Source: Melampsora larici-populina 98AG31
Taxonomy: Eukaryota; Basidiomycota; Pucciniomycetes; Pucciniales; Melampsoraceae
Length of the DNA stretch: 64,000 bases
Assembly (NCBI RefSeq): GCF_000204055.1
Contig: NW_006768785.1
Span: 469,958 to 533,957 of the forward strand
Direction: 5' to 3'
Numbering within the stretch: position 1 is the stretch's first letter; each line of letters begins with the position of its first letter. The notes beneath the pieces are model-generated. The model made no database searches. It had not been told where the DNA came from and saw only the letters and a list, made by a program, of their open reading frames with translations. Shown here in pieces: positions 1 through 11,639 of the stretch. Position numbers and translations under genes: made by a program.

Positions 1-2479
1 TTGTAACAACTATCTTCTTGTCAGTCAGATCCCATACCCTATACGCCTTGGCTATTGGTTCATATCCCACTAGCACACCATCCTTCCCTTTCATACCCAA
101 TTTTCCTGAGATCTGCAGTGCTAGATACACAGCCGAGCATCCCAGAGTTCTTAAAAAGGACGGATCAGGCCCATGCGAACCTTTTCCGGGAAGAAATTTG
201 TTCCATGCTCCCAAAGGAGTTTTGTAACTGAGAAAGGAGTGTGGTGAGTGATTAAGGGTGAAGGTGGTTGCTAGGGCTATTTCAGCCCACATATTCGTTG
301 GTAATGATGCGTGATTGAGATTACATCTCACACGTTCTATAAGTGATTGATTATACCTTTCCGAAATGGAATCCTGCTCAGGCGTTTCAGCAGGACCTTG
401 CTCCAATGATATTCCGTTTTGAGATAGATAATTGATGAAAGCCTTAGATTGATATTCTCCACCACGGTCACTATGAAAAATCTTGATCTTACGCTCAAAT
501 AACAATTCTACGTTGGTCTTAAATTTGACAAAACAATCAAAAACATCCGACTTAAGCTTAATAGGAAAGATAGTAGCATAACGAGAACAATCATCTATGA
601 ATGTAACTATGTATTTAGCACCACCGATAGATTTAGGAAATGGACCAATTACATCTGAATGAATTCTGTTGAGAACAATAGAAGAAGAAGGAAAATGTGA
701 TTTAAAAGGAAGTTGAGAAATCTTAGCACGCTGACATGTAAGACAATGAGAACGAGAACGGAAATCAGAGGAAGAAAGTTTAATGTCACCTCTTGAAGCC
801 AATTTTCTTATTGCATCGTAGTGAAGGTGACCTAGACGGTGATGCCAACGCTCAGCCGATGCGGTGAAAGCAGAGACACATGATAAAATGCAAACCTTTG
901 TTTCCCATAAGGACTTATCTTTTGTGCGAGTACATGTAAAATAGGAGTGCCCCGACAAACCAGCTACAGTAATACTTTCATCCGAACCAGAGAAAGAAGC
1001 ACCATTTGAACATAATTGGCTCAAAGATAATAGATTAACTTTCATGGTAGGTACATATAACACCTCTGGAATGAGGATTTCGACCGGTTAATGAGTGATT
1101 TCAGAGAAGCCGGGGATTACAATTGTTCCGATGTGAGTGGCATATTGAGGTACATTTGAAATACCGGTTATCTTAACATGACTGACTTCTTTGAGCTGGA
1201 CGAACATATTCTTGTTGGAAACTATGTTTCGGGAGGCTGCTGTGTCGGCTAAGATGCTACCGTAAGTCGTGTCACTCAAGGACGCAGAGTAAGCGTGTGC
1301 GGCAAATCCTTTGTCAGGAAAGTCATCCACTAGGTCAAGTGCACTAAACTGGTTACTGGTAGTCACGTTAAAAGCAGGCGCCGATTCAACATTCTTCTTA
1401 GCCGAATGAGCCGCTTCGATTGCAAGATAGCGTTTAGCCATCTCTGATTCAGATAAACCGCCAGAAGACTTGCCTGATTGAGAAGACGGTGTCGGTAATT
1501 TGCTACGAGGTTTCATTCCATTTTGAGCAAAGCAGTTACGATTAGAATGAGGTAAACCACGATGCTTGTCCAAGTTGCACAAGTCATCAGGTCCAGGACC
1601 AATACATTTGGCATCACGGGTGTTAGAGTTCCGATTCGTAGTCAAAGACACTGTTGATTTGGCAATAAAAGCATTCGTAGAAGACACAGATCTGGAGGAC
1701 GATTGTTTCGCCGTTTCAAGCACTAATCGATCCATAACTTTTTGAACAGTTAAAGTCAAAAGATCAGCAAAGAATGGAGCCGTGATAAATTCAAACTCCT
1801 TGCCAAGACCGTTCATCAAGAAGATTGCCAAAAGTTTGGGAGATAACGCAATCTCTTTGTCTTCAGCGGCATACTGAGCCAATTGATTGTGTAAATTTCG
1901 AATACAAATGATGAATTCTGAAAGGGATTGACCAGGTTCCAATATGGCCGTAGCAATTTCACATATAGCCGCCGCTGCTAAAACACCACCACTATTACCG
2001 TGAGCCCGACATAGAGTTTCGTATGCAATTTTAGGAGTATTGGTAATTTGAACCAGAGAGTCGTTGGCCGCGTCCAAAGAATTGACAATCAGTTCCATAA
2101 CACGACCTTGATGACGTCAATAAATTACAAGTTCGGCGGAGGCAGTCGGCGGAGTGTCATTGGTCAGAAAGGCGAGCAAACCCCTAGTCTGAAGGGCGAA
2201 ATGTAAACGCTTATTCCAGTGAGGAAAATTGCCGTCACTGAGGATCGGGATCTTGATGCGGTCATCACCCGTTCCAGTAGTGGTCTCAAGAGTAGCCATT
2301 GATGTTGGAAGAGATAATAGATTATCGGTAGAAGAAGATGTGCCTGGAACGATAGTTCTTGAAGACAACGAGATTGAAACAGTAGACCCGACAGAATCGG
2401 AGGCCGGTGGATTGATGATCGAGTCGTTAGTGAACAAGTCGGAAACAGGAGAACCAGAAATGATAGGTGAAGAGGCCAT
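1..2479 (-). pseudogene. Ty1/copia gag-pol polyprotein, 5' two thirds, two in-frame stops
   Basis: One minus-strand frame runs from the ATG at 2479 to the window edge, broken only by TGA at 2117-2119 and TAA at 1088-1090. In order it encodes an S/T-rich N-terminus, a copia-type Gag (the first stop falls near the expected Trp of the Gag core), a protease with a D-T-A-A-S active site (about 1240), a GAG-pre-integrase His-Cys region (RWHHRLGHLH, then CLTC near 740) and an rve integrase core. The integrase shows SDVIGPF, DDCSRY and HSDRGGEYQS, with the catalytic Glu region near 360-380 (SERYNQSLIE). RT and RNase H lie outside the window. The first stop could derive from TGG or CGA, the second from CAA. 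The Gag-PR-INT order identifies Pseudoviridae-type elements. There is no frameshift, so decay is recent. The family is clear; activity is very unlikely. Confidence 0.93.
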
Positions 2480-2557
2480 TTCTGGGATAAAGATTCAAAA
2501 GGTCGATAATGACGTCAATTGTGTATTTGTATAAACCTGTGTTTTACTTGGTAAAAA

Positions 2558-2568
2558 GGCTCATAACC
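2558..2568 (-). other. Copia primer-binding site (initiator tRNA-Met anticodon-arm type)
   Basis: The plus strand reads GGCTCATAACC, identical to the anticodon stem-loop of yeast-type initiator tRNA-Met (CAT anticodon in context). The minus strand, which is the element's sense strand, is therefore complementary to an internal part of that tRNA. Half-tRNA priming of this kind is known from Drosophila copia and some fungal copia elements. It lies 79 bp upstream of the Gag ATG, as expected for a PBS. Confidence 0.65.
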
Positions 2569-2818
2569 TATGAGTATTGCACGGATTCACAAACACGACG
2601 ATAGTTAGTTTGTGATGAAGTCAATAGCTTTGAAAGAGATCAATTTCGCAAAATGTGTACACGATAGAAAACATGAGAGAAATATGAAAATAAGCATCAA
2701 GAGAAAAGTAAAGAAAAGGAAAAACATAAAGCAAGAGAATCATACCTATGAGTATTGCACGGATTCACAAACACGACGATAGTTAGTTTTTGATGAAGTC
2801 AATAGCTTTGAAAGAGAT
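2567..2818. repeat. 74-bp direct repeat, two copies (2567-2640 and 2745-2818)
   Basis: The two 74-bp copies begin CCTATGAGTATTGC and end GAAAGAGAT. I see a single mismatch (TTTGTGATG against TTTTTGATG). Copy 1 starts at the PBS/LTR junction of the copia element, so it is probably the U5 end of the 5' LTR. Copy 2 lies 178 bp further out. It could be an LTR-internal duplication or the end of a second, older LTR. Confidence 0.8.
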
Positions 2819-3094
2819 GAAGATCAAAGCTAAGTGCAAGCTCATAGTCTTTATAGTAATGAAAACTAGATGTGAGAGTTACGCGCACAAAAATGATTAT
2901 CAAATAAAAAGAAACATATCAAATTCATCATGCAGGATGAGACAGTCACAGAACTTCATCACGCAGGATGATCATAACACAGCACTAATCAAATAACACT
3001 ACTATCACAATTTGATAATCATCAACACCAACAGGGGCGAGCCATAGGACAATTCACAATGATTGAGTTTCTTCTTGATTGCTGTTCATTTAAA
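2569..3094 (-). repeat. Presumed 5' LTR and flank of the copia element
   Basis: The sequence outward of the PBS should be the 5' LTR of the minus-strand element. The 3' LTR is outside the window, so the outer boundary cannot be fixed by comparison. A short tandem similarity around CATCA(T/C)GCAGGATGA occurs at about 2926-2972. No gene is seen. Confidence 0.4.
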
Positions 3095-4595
3095 TCACTG
3101 TGTATTCATAACATAATTATAGCCACTGGGACCGTTCTGTTGCTGTGTATTCATACCATTAGAGCCACTGGCACCGTTCTGTTCTGCTGCCAGTACTGAT
3201 AGGGACTTGAAAGTGATCTTAGAATCCTCGATTGCACTCCAAATATCCACTTTGTTATTCTCATCCAGTTCCAGTTCTGACAACACTATTACTTCCTGCT
3301 GATCATACCAGGATGGAGAAATCAACAATATATGAAACTTTTTTGGCGGGAAACGATCTGGGTCCGGAGTAGGTGCATAGACCCCCCCTTTCAACTTGTT
3401 GCTTTGCTGATCTTCTTTCTTTTGGAATGGTTTTGCGCTTCCAATAAGCTGTGTCTAGCAATCCAATCAAAGTATCCAGCTCTTTACTCCGCCATTCAAG
3501 CCGTAGTTTTTGACGAGAGCCACAAGAATTACTTGACACTAGTTCATCTTTGGATTGAACTTTGGGATGAGACAGCATTGCTGCTTCAGGGGAGTCTTTT
3601 ACAAAGAATTTAGCCGCCATGTACACCCTGGCCTCATAGATCTGGTCCATAATAGGTTGGCATGAGCAACCTGATCATATTTTTAAGCAACAAGATTAGT
3701 ATATCACACACCTTAGTCATATTTCTTTGTTTGCTTGTGATGCTTTTTGCAATTGCAACATTATCTTCTAAGGTTTTTTGGCCTTCAGGAGTACTTTTCA
3801 TTGCAACCTTTGACTTTGTTCTTGAAATTTTTGGCCCTTGTTGCCACACCAGCGGCGAAGTACTTCCTGGCGGTTTGCAGCAGTGTTGTCTGTAGCCACA
3901 ATTCCAAATTCCCTCGCGCCGTTTGCTTCATAAGCCTTAACACAACAAGCTAATATGATTGCAGACGTTGCTGAGTTCCAAGGTGTATCATATGATGCTT
4001 CCCAGTCAAAAGTACACCTTGGGAATCCTGCCATGGTCAAGGTAGCCTCACATTGGGACACCCAATGGTGTGCATATTGTGTACAAGAGCCAGTGAGGAT
4101 GCGAGATGAGAAAATAACAGGCTGCATTGGATGCTTCAGAGTTGCCACCTCTGCTGTGTACTTTTCAACAGTCCTTTGCTGCTTTTGGTTTGGTTTGAAA
4201 CCTGAAGGTTTTCTTGAAAGGTATCTTTTCATTGCTTTATCCTGTGCATCTTAAATGAACTTCTCTCTTCTCTGCCTCCGATTCTCCCAAGCATGACGCT
4301 CCTCCTCTGTTGGAGGGTCTGGCATCTTTTTCAGGGAGGCGTCCTCAAGAGCTGAAGACCCCCTCGATTTTCGTTGGATGCCCATGAGAATTTTTACAAA
4401 CTCATGTATGGCTCTGGCGAACGGTGTTGCTGCTTTAGGAACTGGATGATGCCCAGCTACCTTTCCAATGCCTTCATTTCGATGTCGAATCTGAGTAAGG
4501 GCTTTCAGTTTTGCAGTTATATTTTGTTTTTGTTCTAGGACTTCTTCATGTGTAAGGTCACCATCTAACCCCACCACAGATAACCCAAAGAGCAA
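3095..4595 (-). pseudogene. Decayed gene of unknown function
   Basis: Unrecognised. Minus-strand pieces read in order: 4595-4254 (114 aa, ending in a basic, charged stretch), an in-frame TAA at 4251-4253, then the same frame from about 4250 to 3850. The second piece is rich in Trp, Cys and His and includes TFDWEASYDTPWNSATSAI. The frame then shifts near 3815-3850 and continues to a possible donor (AAG|GTGTGT, about 3715). After a short intron it continues through about 3640-3390 (SKELDTLIGLLDTAYWKRK) and, after another shift, to a stop at 3095. The C-terminus carries an N/Q/G-rich unit repeated about every 35 bp (about 3110-3183). I see no catalytic motif. The text is coherent enough to have been a real protein, and at least one stop and two shifts suggest a pseudogene. 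Confidence 0.5.
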
Positions 4596-6169
4596 GAGAG
4601 GCCGTCAACTTTCATATACACCAGTATCTATACCATGACAATATTACACACCCGAGTTGTCTTCATCAGTCAAATCACCTATCTCATCAAAGTGGCTGTT
4701 TCCTTTTTTGAGGAATGGCCAAAAAGGAGTGCAAATTAGTTAACCTATATATATGGCATATTATATTTCTGATCATTGGTACATACCTCCATCACTGTGA
4801 TCTTCTTCTTCAAGACAACACTTTTTACCAGTTCCGCCGGCGTTTGGGGTTTTCAGAGTACAGGTGGGTTGAGAGCTCATTGCGCAAGTTATACAATATG
4901 AAATAGATAATGAAGAGAATGATGATTCAGCTCACAAGAACTGATTTAGGTTGCTGAGCCTTGACACCAAGTTGACAAATATGTAAGAGAAGACTTATGA
5001 ACTGACAAAGAAAAGAAACAAGTGCAGAAGAGTTGATGATAATCAACCAAAGGAGAAAAACACACAGGACACTTCTCAAGGAAAGAGCAGACCCCTCTTC
5101 CTTTATAATCTGCAACCCGTCAAACATATTGATCTTTACCAGACAGACCAACAGCTCTGGCTTTCAAAGTCTAGCCACCAGCCTCCACCTTTGAAAATTC
5201 ACTGACTTGAACCGGTTTACCCGTCCTTTCATACATTATTGTTTATTCCTGATCAAACCACTCCAAGGACATGTTGAAGTTTCTGTGCACCAAGCCCAGT
5301 ACATGTTTCAAAGAATTCATCTGAAGTCTTCTCTGAGACTTCAGTCGGATGCCCTCCCAATCCCTCTTGCATATGTTCAAAGAGCCTGTATGGTATCCTA
5401 GACAGAGTTTTTGAACTTAAAGAACTCTGGCAGATATGGTTGTCTTTGCCCGTTACTGCAGCTTTTAGCTCTGTGACCGTGTTTCCTCAACGGTCAACAT
5501 GCAAGCTTAATGTGAGCACCTAGCATTTCTTGTTCCATCCCTGTTCAGCCAAAAAGTGTTGGGGTTCTTCACTCAGGTATCCATAGTAAGGAGTCCATTA
5601 TGTTCAGTGGAGTTGTGCACCACAGAGAGCACAACAGTACATATTATCCTTTTCCAACTGAGAAATATGACTGTTTTCTGGGCCACCTTTCTCCGCAGAG
5701 CCCGGTTGTGTACCAACCCGCAAAAACACATGATATTGTTGCCTAGCCACAATTTTAGGGAACAACATCAAGATGATGCAATGTATGATGAACAAGCCTT
5801 TAGACATGTCCATCATCATCTCTTATTAGTTCCTAGATGAGAAAGGGTGCCATCCTTGACTTCAAACTTGCCCGGTCATTCTCATCGTGAACCGAATTTT
5901 ATATGCTCAAGGGACTGTGAAGGTGTGGCCCTGGGTCGTCTTAAATTGCTCAGAAACCACTGATAAGGGTCAGAATTTGTTCCCACTGACACAATTACCT
6001 GTGATAAGCATTTAGATATCATGTCACACATATTTTAGAATGATTCTGGGGTAGCACAATAATCATTATCATTACTCACCATGGACAAGGCAGAGGGGTT
6101 ATGTAAATCATTCCACTTGCAATTTTTTTGGGGGGGATTGAGCTTAAAAAGCAAGTGGCTCCCAGCTTT
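4596..6169. other. No recognisable gene
   Basis: Only short open stretches without recognisable domains in either strand. Weak coding-like text on the minus strand near 6035-6265 joins the 307-bp repeat at 6170. Nothing else is supportable. Confidence 0.4.
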
Positions 6170-6476
6170 CTTGAATGGAAGTAGGTAACCAATTTTCAAA
6201 AAAAGCTCAACAAAGACAATTTTCAACTTTGGCACGGTGTGTTTTGTGGGAAATAATCTTTCCATTTACAAACAGATAAAGCATGTATGAGATTGGGATC
6301 ATGAGATACAAATTGTGAAAAGTCGAGACCCTTCTCAAAAGCTTCAGACTTTTGTCAAAGACAAAACGGTTCACACACATGCCACCAAATTCTCAAGGGT
6401 TGAAAACTTCTTAATGTTAGGTGGGGGGTGTGAAGACACAAGAACACTAATAATAAGAAATGAAATCAGACAACAA
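6170..6476 (-). repeat. 307-bp dispersed repeat, copy 1 (inverted relative to copy 2)
   Basis: Matches the reverse complement of 20678-20984 over exactly 307 bp with few mismatches. Homology stops sharply at TTGAATGG on one side and CAGACAACAA on the other. It lies 45 bp beyond the stop of the split host gene at 6521. It contains coding-like text on its minus strand (around HALSVCKWKDYF in the other copy) but no intact ORF. Confidence 0.85.
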
Positions 6477-7660
6477 CAGAAATAATATGACTGAATCAGT
6501 TTTCATCTTTCTGGTGGACATTAGCCAAAGATATCTGAGGCAGCTGGGAGTGAATTGGAATCTTGGGCCACGTCAGCTGACCACTTTGCAACTTTTCCAC
6601 CAGCTATCATATCTTCAATTGAAACAAGTTTAGTGTTGATGTTATTGATAGCATCTTGTGCTTTCTTCAAATCTTCCAAGCGCTTAGGCATAACCTCTAG
6701 TATTTCTTTTTGGAAATCTGCAAAGGCAGAAATTGATTTCTGCATCTCAGCCTTTAAAGTCGCGACCTCAGTCTGGACGGGATTTCTGACTTCTCCAAGC
6801 TTGTGTTGATCAGCAGCCAGTGAGGAGGCCAGAGCTACATCAGGATTGGTTTTGGAAAGATCACAATGAGATATCTCATTGTCACTCGAATAATGATCGT
6901 CGACCACACCGCCCAAGGGATGAAGATTGATTTTGCTATTGTCCGCAGGGAAAATTGACAGCATGTATTCCAGCTTGGGTAACAAAGAAGGTGTCATTCC
7001 AAGTGCAGCAAGATTGTTTGCCAGTAAGTGGTCTTGGAACTTTTTGCTGTACATGTTGGCTGGAAGGTGTAGTGTCACAAAGCCGTGGGCGGTGGCTGAC
7101 GTGTTTATGAATCTAATACGAGTACGGCTTTCTCCAGGAAACAAGTCACGAGAGGTAGCATGAAAGTCTACTTGTTTCTCAATGGTCTCCATGAAGCAAA
7201 TTGTTTTTCGGGACCACCATTGAGGTATGCTGAAATGCAGCTCGTTAACCAAATGATCCCCAGCCATAACTTTTACTTCGAAGACATCGCCCATCATAGT
7301 GTAGTTTCTCAGTTGGAAGATGGACACATAAACTGGGTTGGCGCCTGACTTGATCAAGAAATCAAAGTAATCTTTGCAAACCTGGTTTTGAAATGTGTCA
7401 GCACATGGAGAGTGATCAACAATGAGAAAGAAAATACTTAACACCTTTTTCTTTTCAGCTACCATGAAATGAAATGCGAGGACTTCTGAATTTTGGCATT
7501 GCTCCTTATACATCAAAGCAAGGCAATTGGACTGGCTCAAAAGAACTGGGAAGATTACTGCACGGGTGAGCAAGTCTATGTTTATCTTGCAATAATAAGT
7601 GTGATTGTTTATGGCCCGGTGGAATGAGTTCCAGAATATTTGACGGCCCAAAGAGTTCAC

Positions 7661-7664
7661 GCGG
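7661..7664. repeat. Target-site duplication GCGG, left copy
   Basis: GCGG directly precedes the left LTR and recurs at 18127-18130 directly after the right LTR. Reading the host frame across a single copy keeps it open, which supports a true 4-bp duplication. Confidence 0.85.
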
Positions 7665-9225
7665 TGTAGAACTCCTACGCAGTGTAGCGTAGGCTGAGCC
7701 GGAGAAGGTAAGAATCACCGTCAAGAAGGACGGATGAAACTACGATGCCGAGAGGCTGCCTTCAACCTGAAAAAAATCTACGAAAAATATTACGTGAGGC
7801 GAATTTTTCACAACCCCGCCGATACAAGTTTCCCGTAAACCTAATTCACTCCGTACAAAGATTTTCAAACTTTCTAAACCCTATTTATCCCTCCCACAAC
7901 TGAGCCACACACACAAAGTAAAAAAAAAACAAATTAAAAAAACACAACTTGTCCTGGAATTGAACCCAGGTTCAGTCCTTTCCCCTTGGCCCTGATCTGG
8001 CCCTGACTCGAGTTAATAAAGCACAAAATAAAAAAAATAAAATAAAATAAAAACCCTTATCCCACTTGACTTCTACAACAACAACACTTTCAACGCTTCT
8101 TGATAAACTTTTAAAGTAAGTCTTCTACTTTTCTAACTCTTGATCTTTAACTAAGAACTAACAAAAAGAGAAACACTTTCTCTTTGTTTTTATGCTAAAC
8201 TAGATAACTCAAGACTTCACACTTTCAGATCAAACACCAGACACTAACACTTTTAAATCACGTAACACTTAGACCATTAAAGAAAACACAACTCGATCTC
8301 GATTCAATACGAGATCCTCTACACACGATGCACACTTTTCTCTTTCCACACCAACCATCACCCCCTTTTATATCTTCCAGTCCCTTCAACCACAAGTTGG
8401 CCTCTACCTGCTTCTCCTATTCGCTCCGAGCGATTCCTTTTGATTTCTTCGTTCCGACCGTTTCCCATGCTAAAATCAATCTCATCTGACTCAATTCTTC
8501 CTTTTTGAACCAGGTAAGTTCTTTTCTTCCTTCTTTTCACATTCTATCTCTTCTTTTATCTCTTTCTAATACTAATGACATCATCTTTTTTTTATTCATT
8601 CTTCTTTAGCTTATCTTTCCAACCGTTCCCAGCTTATATCCTTCCGTTTATCGACTTCGGTTTTCGATTTCCTTGCTCCAGGTATGTTTTCTTTCTTTTC
8701 TACTTTCTTATTTCTTTTCTTAATCGATTCGTTTTGTTGACATCATCTCGTCTTGTCTATCTTTTAGCTAGCGTCTTCTTTAACTAGATCTATCTTGGCG
8801 ATTCGACTTGATCTTGGTTTCTTTTACTTTCTACTTCCTTCTCGTAAGTTCTTTCTTTTTCTTTTCCTTTTAAATGATTTTACATAATGTTTTAACTTTG
8901 TCTTCTTTTTGTTTTTTTTGTTTGTTCTTTCACTCGTTTCTATTCTCATCTATTCTGTTTGTTGTTTTATATTGTTTATTTAACTTTTTAAACTTTTTAT
9001 TTTCTAGTCTAGTCTTTCTTCTTTAGTCTTCTTTTGTTTTATGAAATATGAATTTAGAAAAAGATTTGAATTTTAAAAACTAAAAAATTTGTTCTGAATT
9101 TGAAAAAGAACACGAGAGCTGCCCGAGTTGAGAGTTTTGCTGAGCTGAGATTGAGATAGATAGAGGAAGTAAGGTAGCTTGATGAGTATAAAAGAAGAGG
9201 AGGGAAAGGCTTTTTGCTTTCCACA
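7665..9225 (-). repeat. 3' LTR (1,561 bp)
   Basis: On the plus strand it starts TGTAGAACTCCTACGCAG and ends TTTTTGCTTTCCACA, the same ends as 16323-18126. Homology is strong over the first ~700 bp and patchy in the T-rich remainder, which has many indels. That indicates appreciable divergence since insertion or a shuffled LTR. Splice-like donors (GGTAAGT, GGTATGT) lie on the plus strand of its inner half, possibly part of the antisense gene's leader. Confidence 0.92.
8362..8372 (-). promoter_or_regulatory. TATA box of the 3' LTR
   Basis: The minus strand reads TATAAAAGGGG. The same motif is at 17004-17014 in the other LTR. It is placed about 700 bp from the PBS-side LTR end, which puts U3 on the far side, as expected for a minus-oriented element. 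Confidence 0.7.
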
Positions 9226-9240
9226 TCCTCCCCCAACTTA
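9226..9240 (-). other. Polypurine tract next to the 3' LTR
   Basis: The minus strand reads TAAGTTGGGGGAGGA immediately before the LTR start (TGTGGA). The purine run GGGGGAGGA (9226-9234) is in the position of the plus-strand primer. A 14-bp identical copy of this block occurs at 11215-11228. Confidence 0.85.
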
Positions 9241-9828
9241 ACTATTCGTCCCGAATAGCTTTCTTTTATCGATTGCTTTTTAAAAAAACCCCTTTTTACT
9301 TTTAAACATCCTTTTCGATTGTTCTCAGTGTTTTAACACCCATAGTCGATTGTTTGTTTCGATTTTACATATCTTTATCGAATTCGCCCTGTCTCATCAC
9401 CGAGACCTTATCTCTTATATCGTAGCCTGCTTTTCGCTATCTAATACTCGGTACGTGCCCTTCTTAAAACCACCTCCTATACTCAAATTCATCCGCTGAT
9501 TGTCTAACCCTCCCTTTTTATGTTTTGTTCTTGTTTTTTAAGGTTTACAGGGTAGTTGCTCTTTGTACTACATATACTACTTGTGTTAAATAGCTCATTT
9601 GCTACTATCTAAAACCAGGTTTGTCCAGTTTTTTGCTGAGTTTTGCTCTGTTTTGACTCGTACATATACTAATAATCATTCTACCCTCAATCTTGACCCC
9701 TGATTTTGAATTTTGCTTGTTGATTTCCAATCAGGTATGTTCCATTTCTATTTTAACTTTGTGTGTTTTCCATGACTAACTTGTGCTTTATGTCTATTTT
9801 CCTCCTTTGTAATGTTCATTTAGACAAA

Positions 9829-10972
9829 ATGTTTACCAATGCTCACAAACCCCACCCCTATGCCTGCTCTTCCTGCATGGAGGATGACCGGTCCTGTACC
9901 TGGATTGTGTACAACTCAGCTCCACCTCGTGGTCCTGCCCCCGTTGAGAGTTGTGATCAGTGCGCCAGACGTGGCATGTATTGTGGTAAGTTTTCCCTTA
10001 AAAAATTTCTTCTTGTAAATGTGTATTGATTAACTTTAATTTGTTTAATCCTCCTTCTTTAATGTCCATTCTCTTTTCCTAGACTGGCCACCTGCCACTG
10101 ACTCCAAAGGCGACATTGTAGTTCCTCCGACTGTCTCTCCTTATGTCCCCGGTGCCGACAACAAGACGGAAGCTGCTTGTCGTGCTCGAGTCCTAGCTTG
10201 GACCTCCAAACCGGACAAACCTACTAACCCTAAGTTCTTTGCGAGATGGAAAGCTGACATCTGCTTGTGGAACAACCGCGGAAACGCCCCTCTTTTGCCC
10301 AATGTCTCCACCAAGTTGCCCGACACCAAACGTCACCACCGTCCTCCTCCTAAGGCGCCAAAACCTCAACCTCAGGCTCCTCAACAGCCTCCTCCTAAGC
10401 AACCGTCTTCGCCACCTGCTCTTGATCCGTTTGTTGCACCGTTTGTCCCTGCTCGTCCTAAGACCCCTCCAATTAAGATTGATGTTACTCCACCTCCTAC
10501 TCAAAAACCTCCTAACTTTTCTTCCAACGCTACTCATCCCGAACCTGTCAATGTTATTGATTTAGACCCCCACCCTGTTATTGACTTAGACCCAGAACCC
10601 GTTCCTACTCCTTCTTTAGATGATGTGATTGAAGAATGTATTAAGAAGTATGGTGATAAAGCTGTTCTTTTCTGGTTTGCTAAAAAAGTAGATTTATCTG
10701 AAGAAATTAGACGTGTAGGTAAATATGTTCCCTCTACTTCTTCCGCAGCTACCATTTCTAGTCTTACTCAATCTATGGTAGAAAGCTTGTATGAACATTG
10801 GTCCGTCTTTGATCCCAACTCTGAAAAAGAGGTCCATGCTAGAGTCCGTCTTATTCGAAGATTGAAATCTCTTGTTGCTCATTTTATCATGTATCCTCCT
10901 TCTTCTGAGTCTACTGATCCTAGTACTTCTTCTTCTGACAAGGGTAAAAAGCGTGCTTTCAATCAAGATTAA
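9829..10972 (+). CDS. Antisense accessory protein with a Zn2Cys6-like cluster
   Basis: Two exons fit: 9829-9985 (ATG just after a CATTTAG acceptor-like site; donor GTAAGT) and 10083-10972 (acceptor TTTCCTAG). They join in frame to 348 aa. Residues about 10-50 contain C-x2-C-x6-C-x18-C-x2-C-x6-C, the spacing of fungal Zn(II)2Cys6 DNA-binding clusters, although the linker is long and few basic residues follow the second Cys. Next come a Pro/Gln-rich stretch (about residues 130-220), paired VIDLDP motifs, a helical C-terminal region (EECIKKYGDKAVLFWF onward) and a Ser-rich basic tail ending KGKKRAF. The gene lies between the LTR element's 3' LTR and its array, antisense to Gag. T-rich intron-like segments upstream (8500-9820) suggest its transcript starts near or in the LTR. 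A role as a DNA-binding regulator is inference; it could be a structural zinc protein of unknown role. Confidence 0.7.
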
Positions 10973-11214
10973 AGTTGTTGTTTTCTTCATTCAAATCTTC
11001 TTCTACTTTCTCTTCTGTCTTTACCGTTTACTTCTTGTGCTCCGATTCTTGTTATCCATTTCTTGCTAAAGTATTAAAGCCAAAAAAATCTTATGAATAA
11101 AGGTGTAGTAGGAAAATCTCGTAGAAAAAATCGTGAATAATAATAAAGACCCAAATTTATTGGAATGATTGCGAGTTGCCTTTAAGAAGTTTTTCTCTTT
11201 AAATTCTTGAGCCA

Positions 11215-11228
11215 CCTCCCCCAACTTA
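11215..11228 (-). repeat. Second copy of the polypurine-tract block
   Basis: CCTCCCCCAACTTA, identical over 14 bp to 9227-9240. The two copies bracket the antisense gene. It could be an internal (central) polypurine tract or the footprint of the event that brought the gene in. Confidence 0.7.
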
Positions 11229-11639
11229 GATGAAAAACCACTATGTCCACCTTTATTTGATTTATACGACACATTTTAAACAGTAACCTTCCACGTCATA
11301 CTAAATTAAACTACTCCACTAACTCCATTCCGTCCACTTGTAACTATACTTATTCGATATGTTGTCCATAATTCTTATTCCCGTAATTCAAACTACTAAA
11401 TAAACCAATTCCCAAGTAACCTCTAAACTAGGCCTTGACACTAATGTAATGCGCACCGGAGTCTGTCCCGGATACTAACTTGTACTATATCGCAAGAATA
11501 CATGTATCAACTATCTTCAAAATTTAAGCTATAAGTAAATATCCCAGAGTCGTGTTGTCGTTTTAATCCCATACTAAGTTTCAAGTCCCCTATCAAAAAC
11601 CACCAATACCTCAAATAAAAATTTCAATAACCGTAATCA

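Noticed and set aside
10193..10537. Arg-rich minus-strand ORF opposite the antisense gene
   Set aside because: Composition is explained by the complement of the Pro-rich plus-strand exon.
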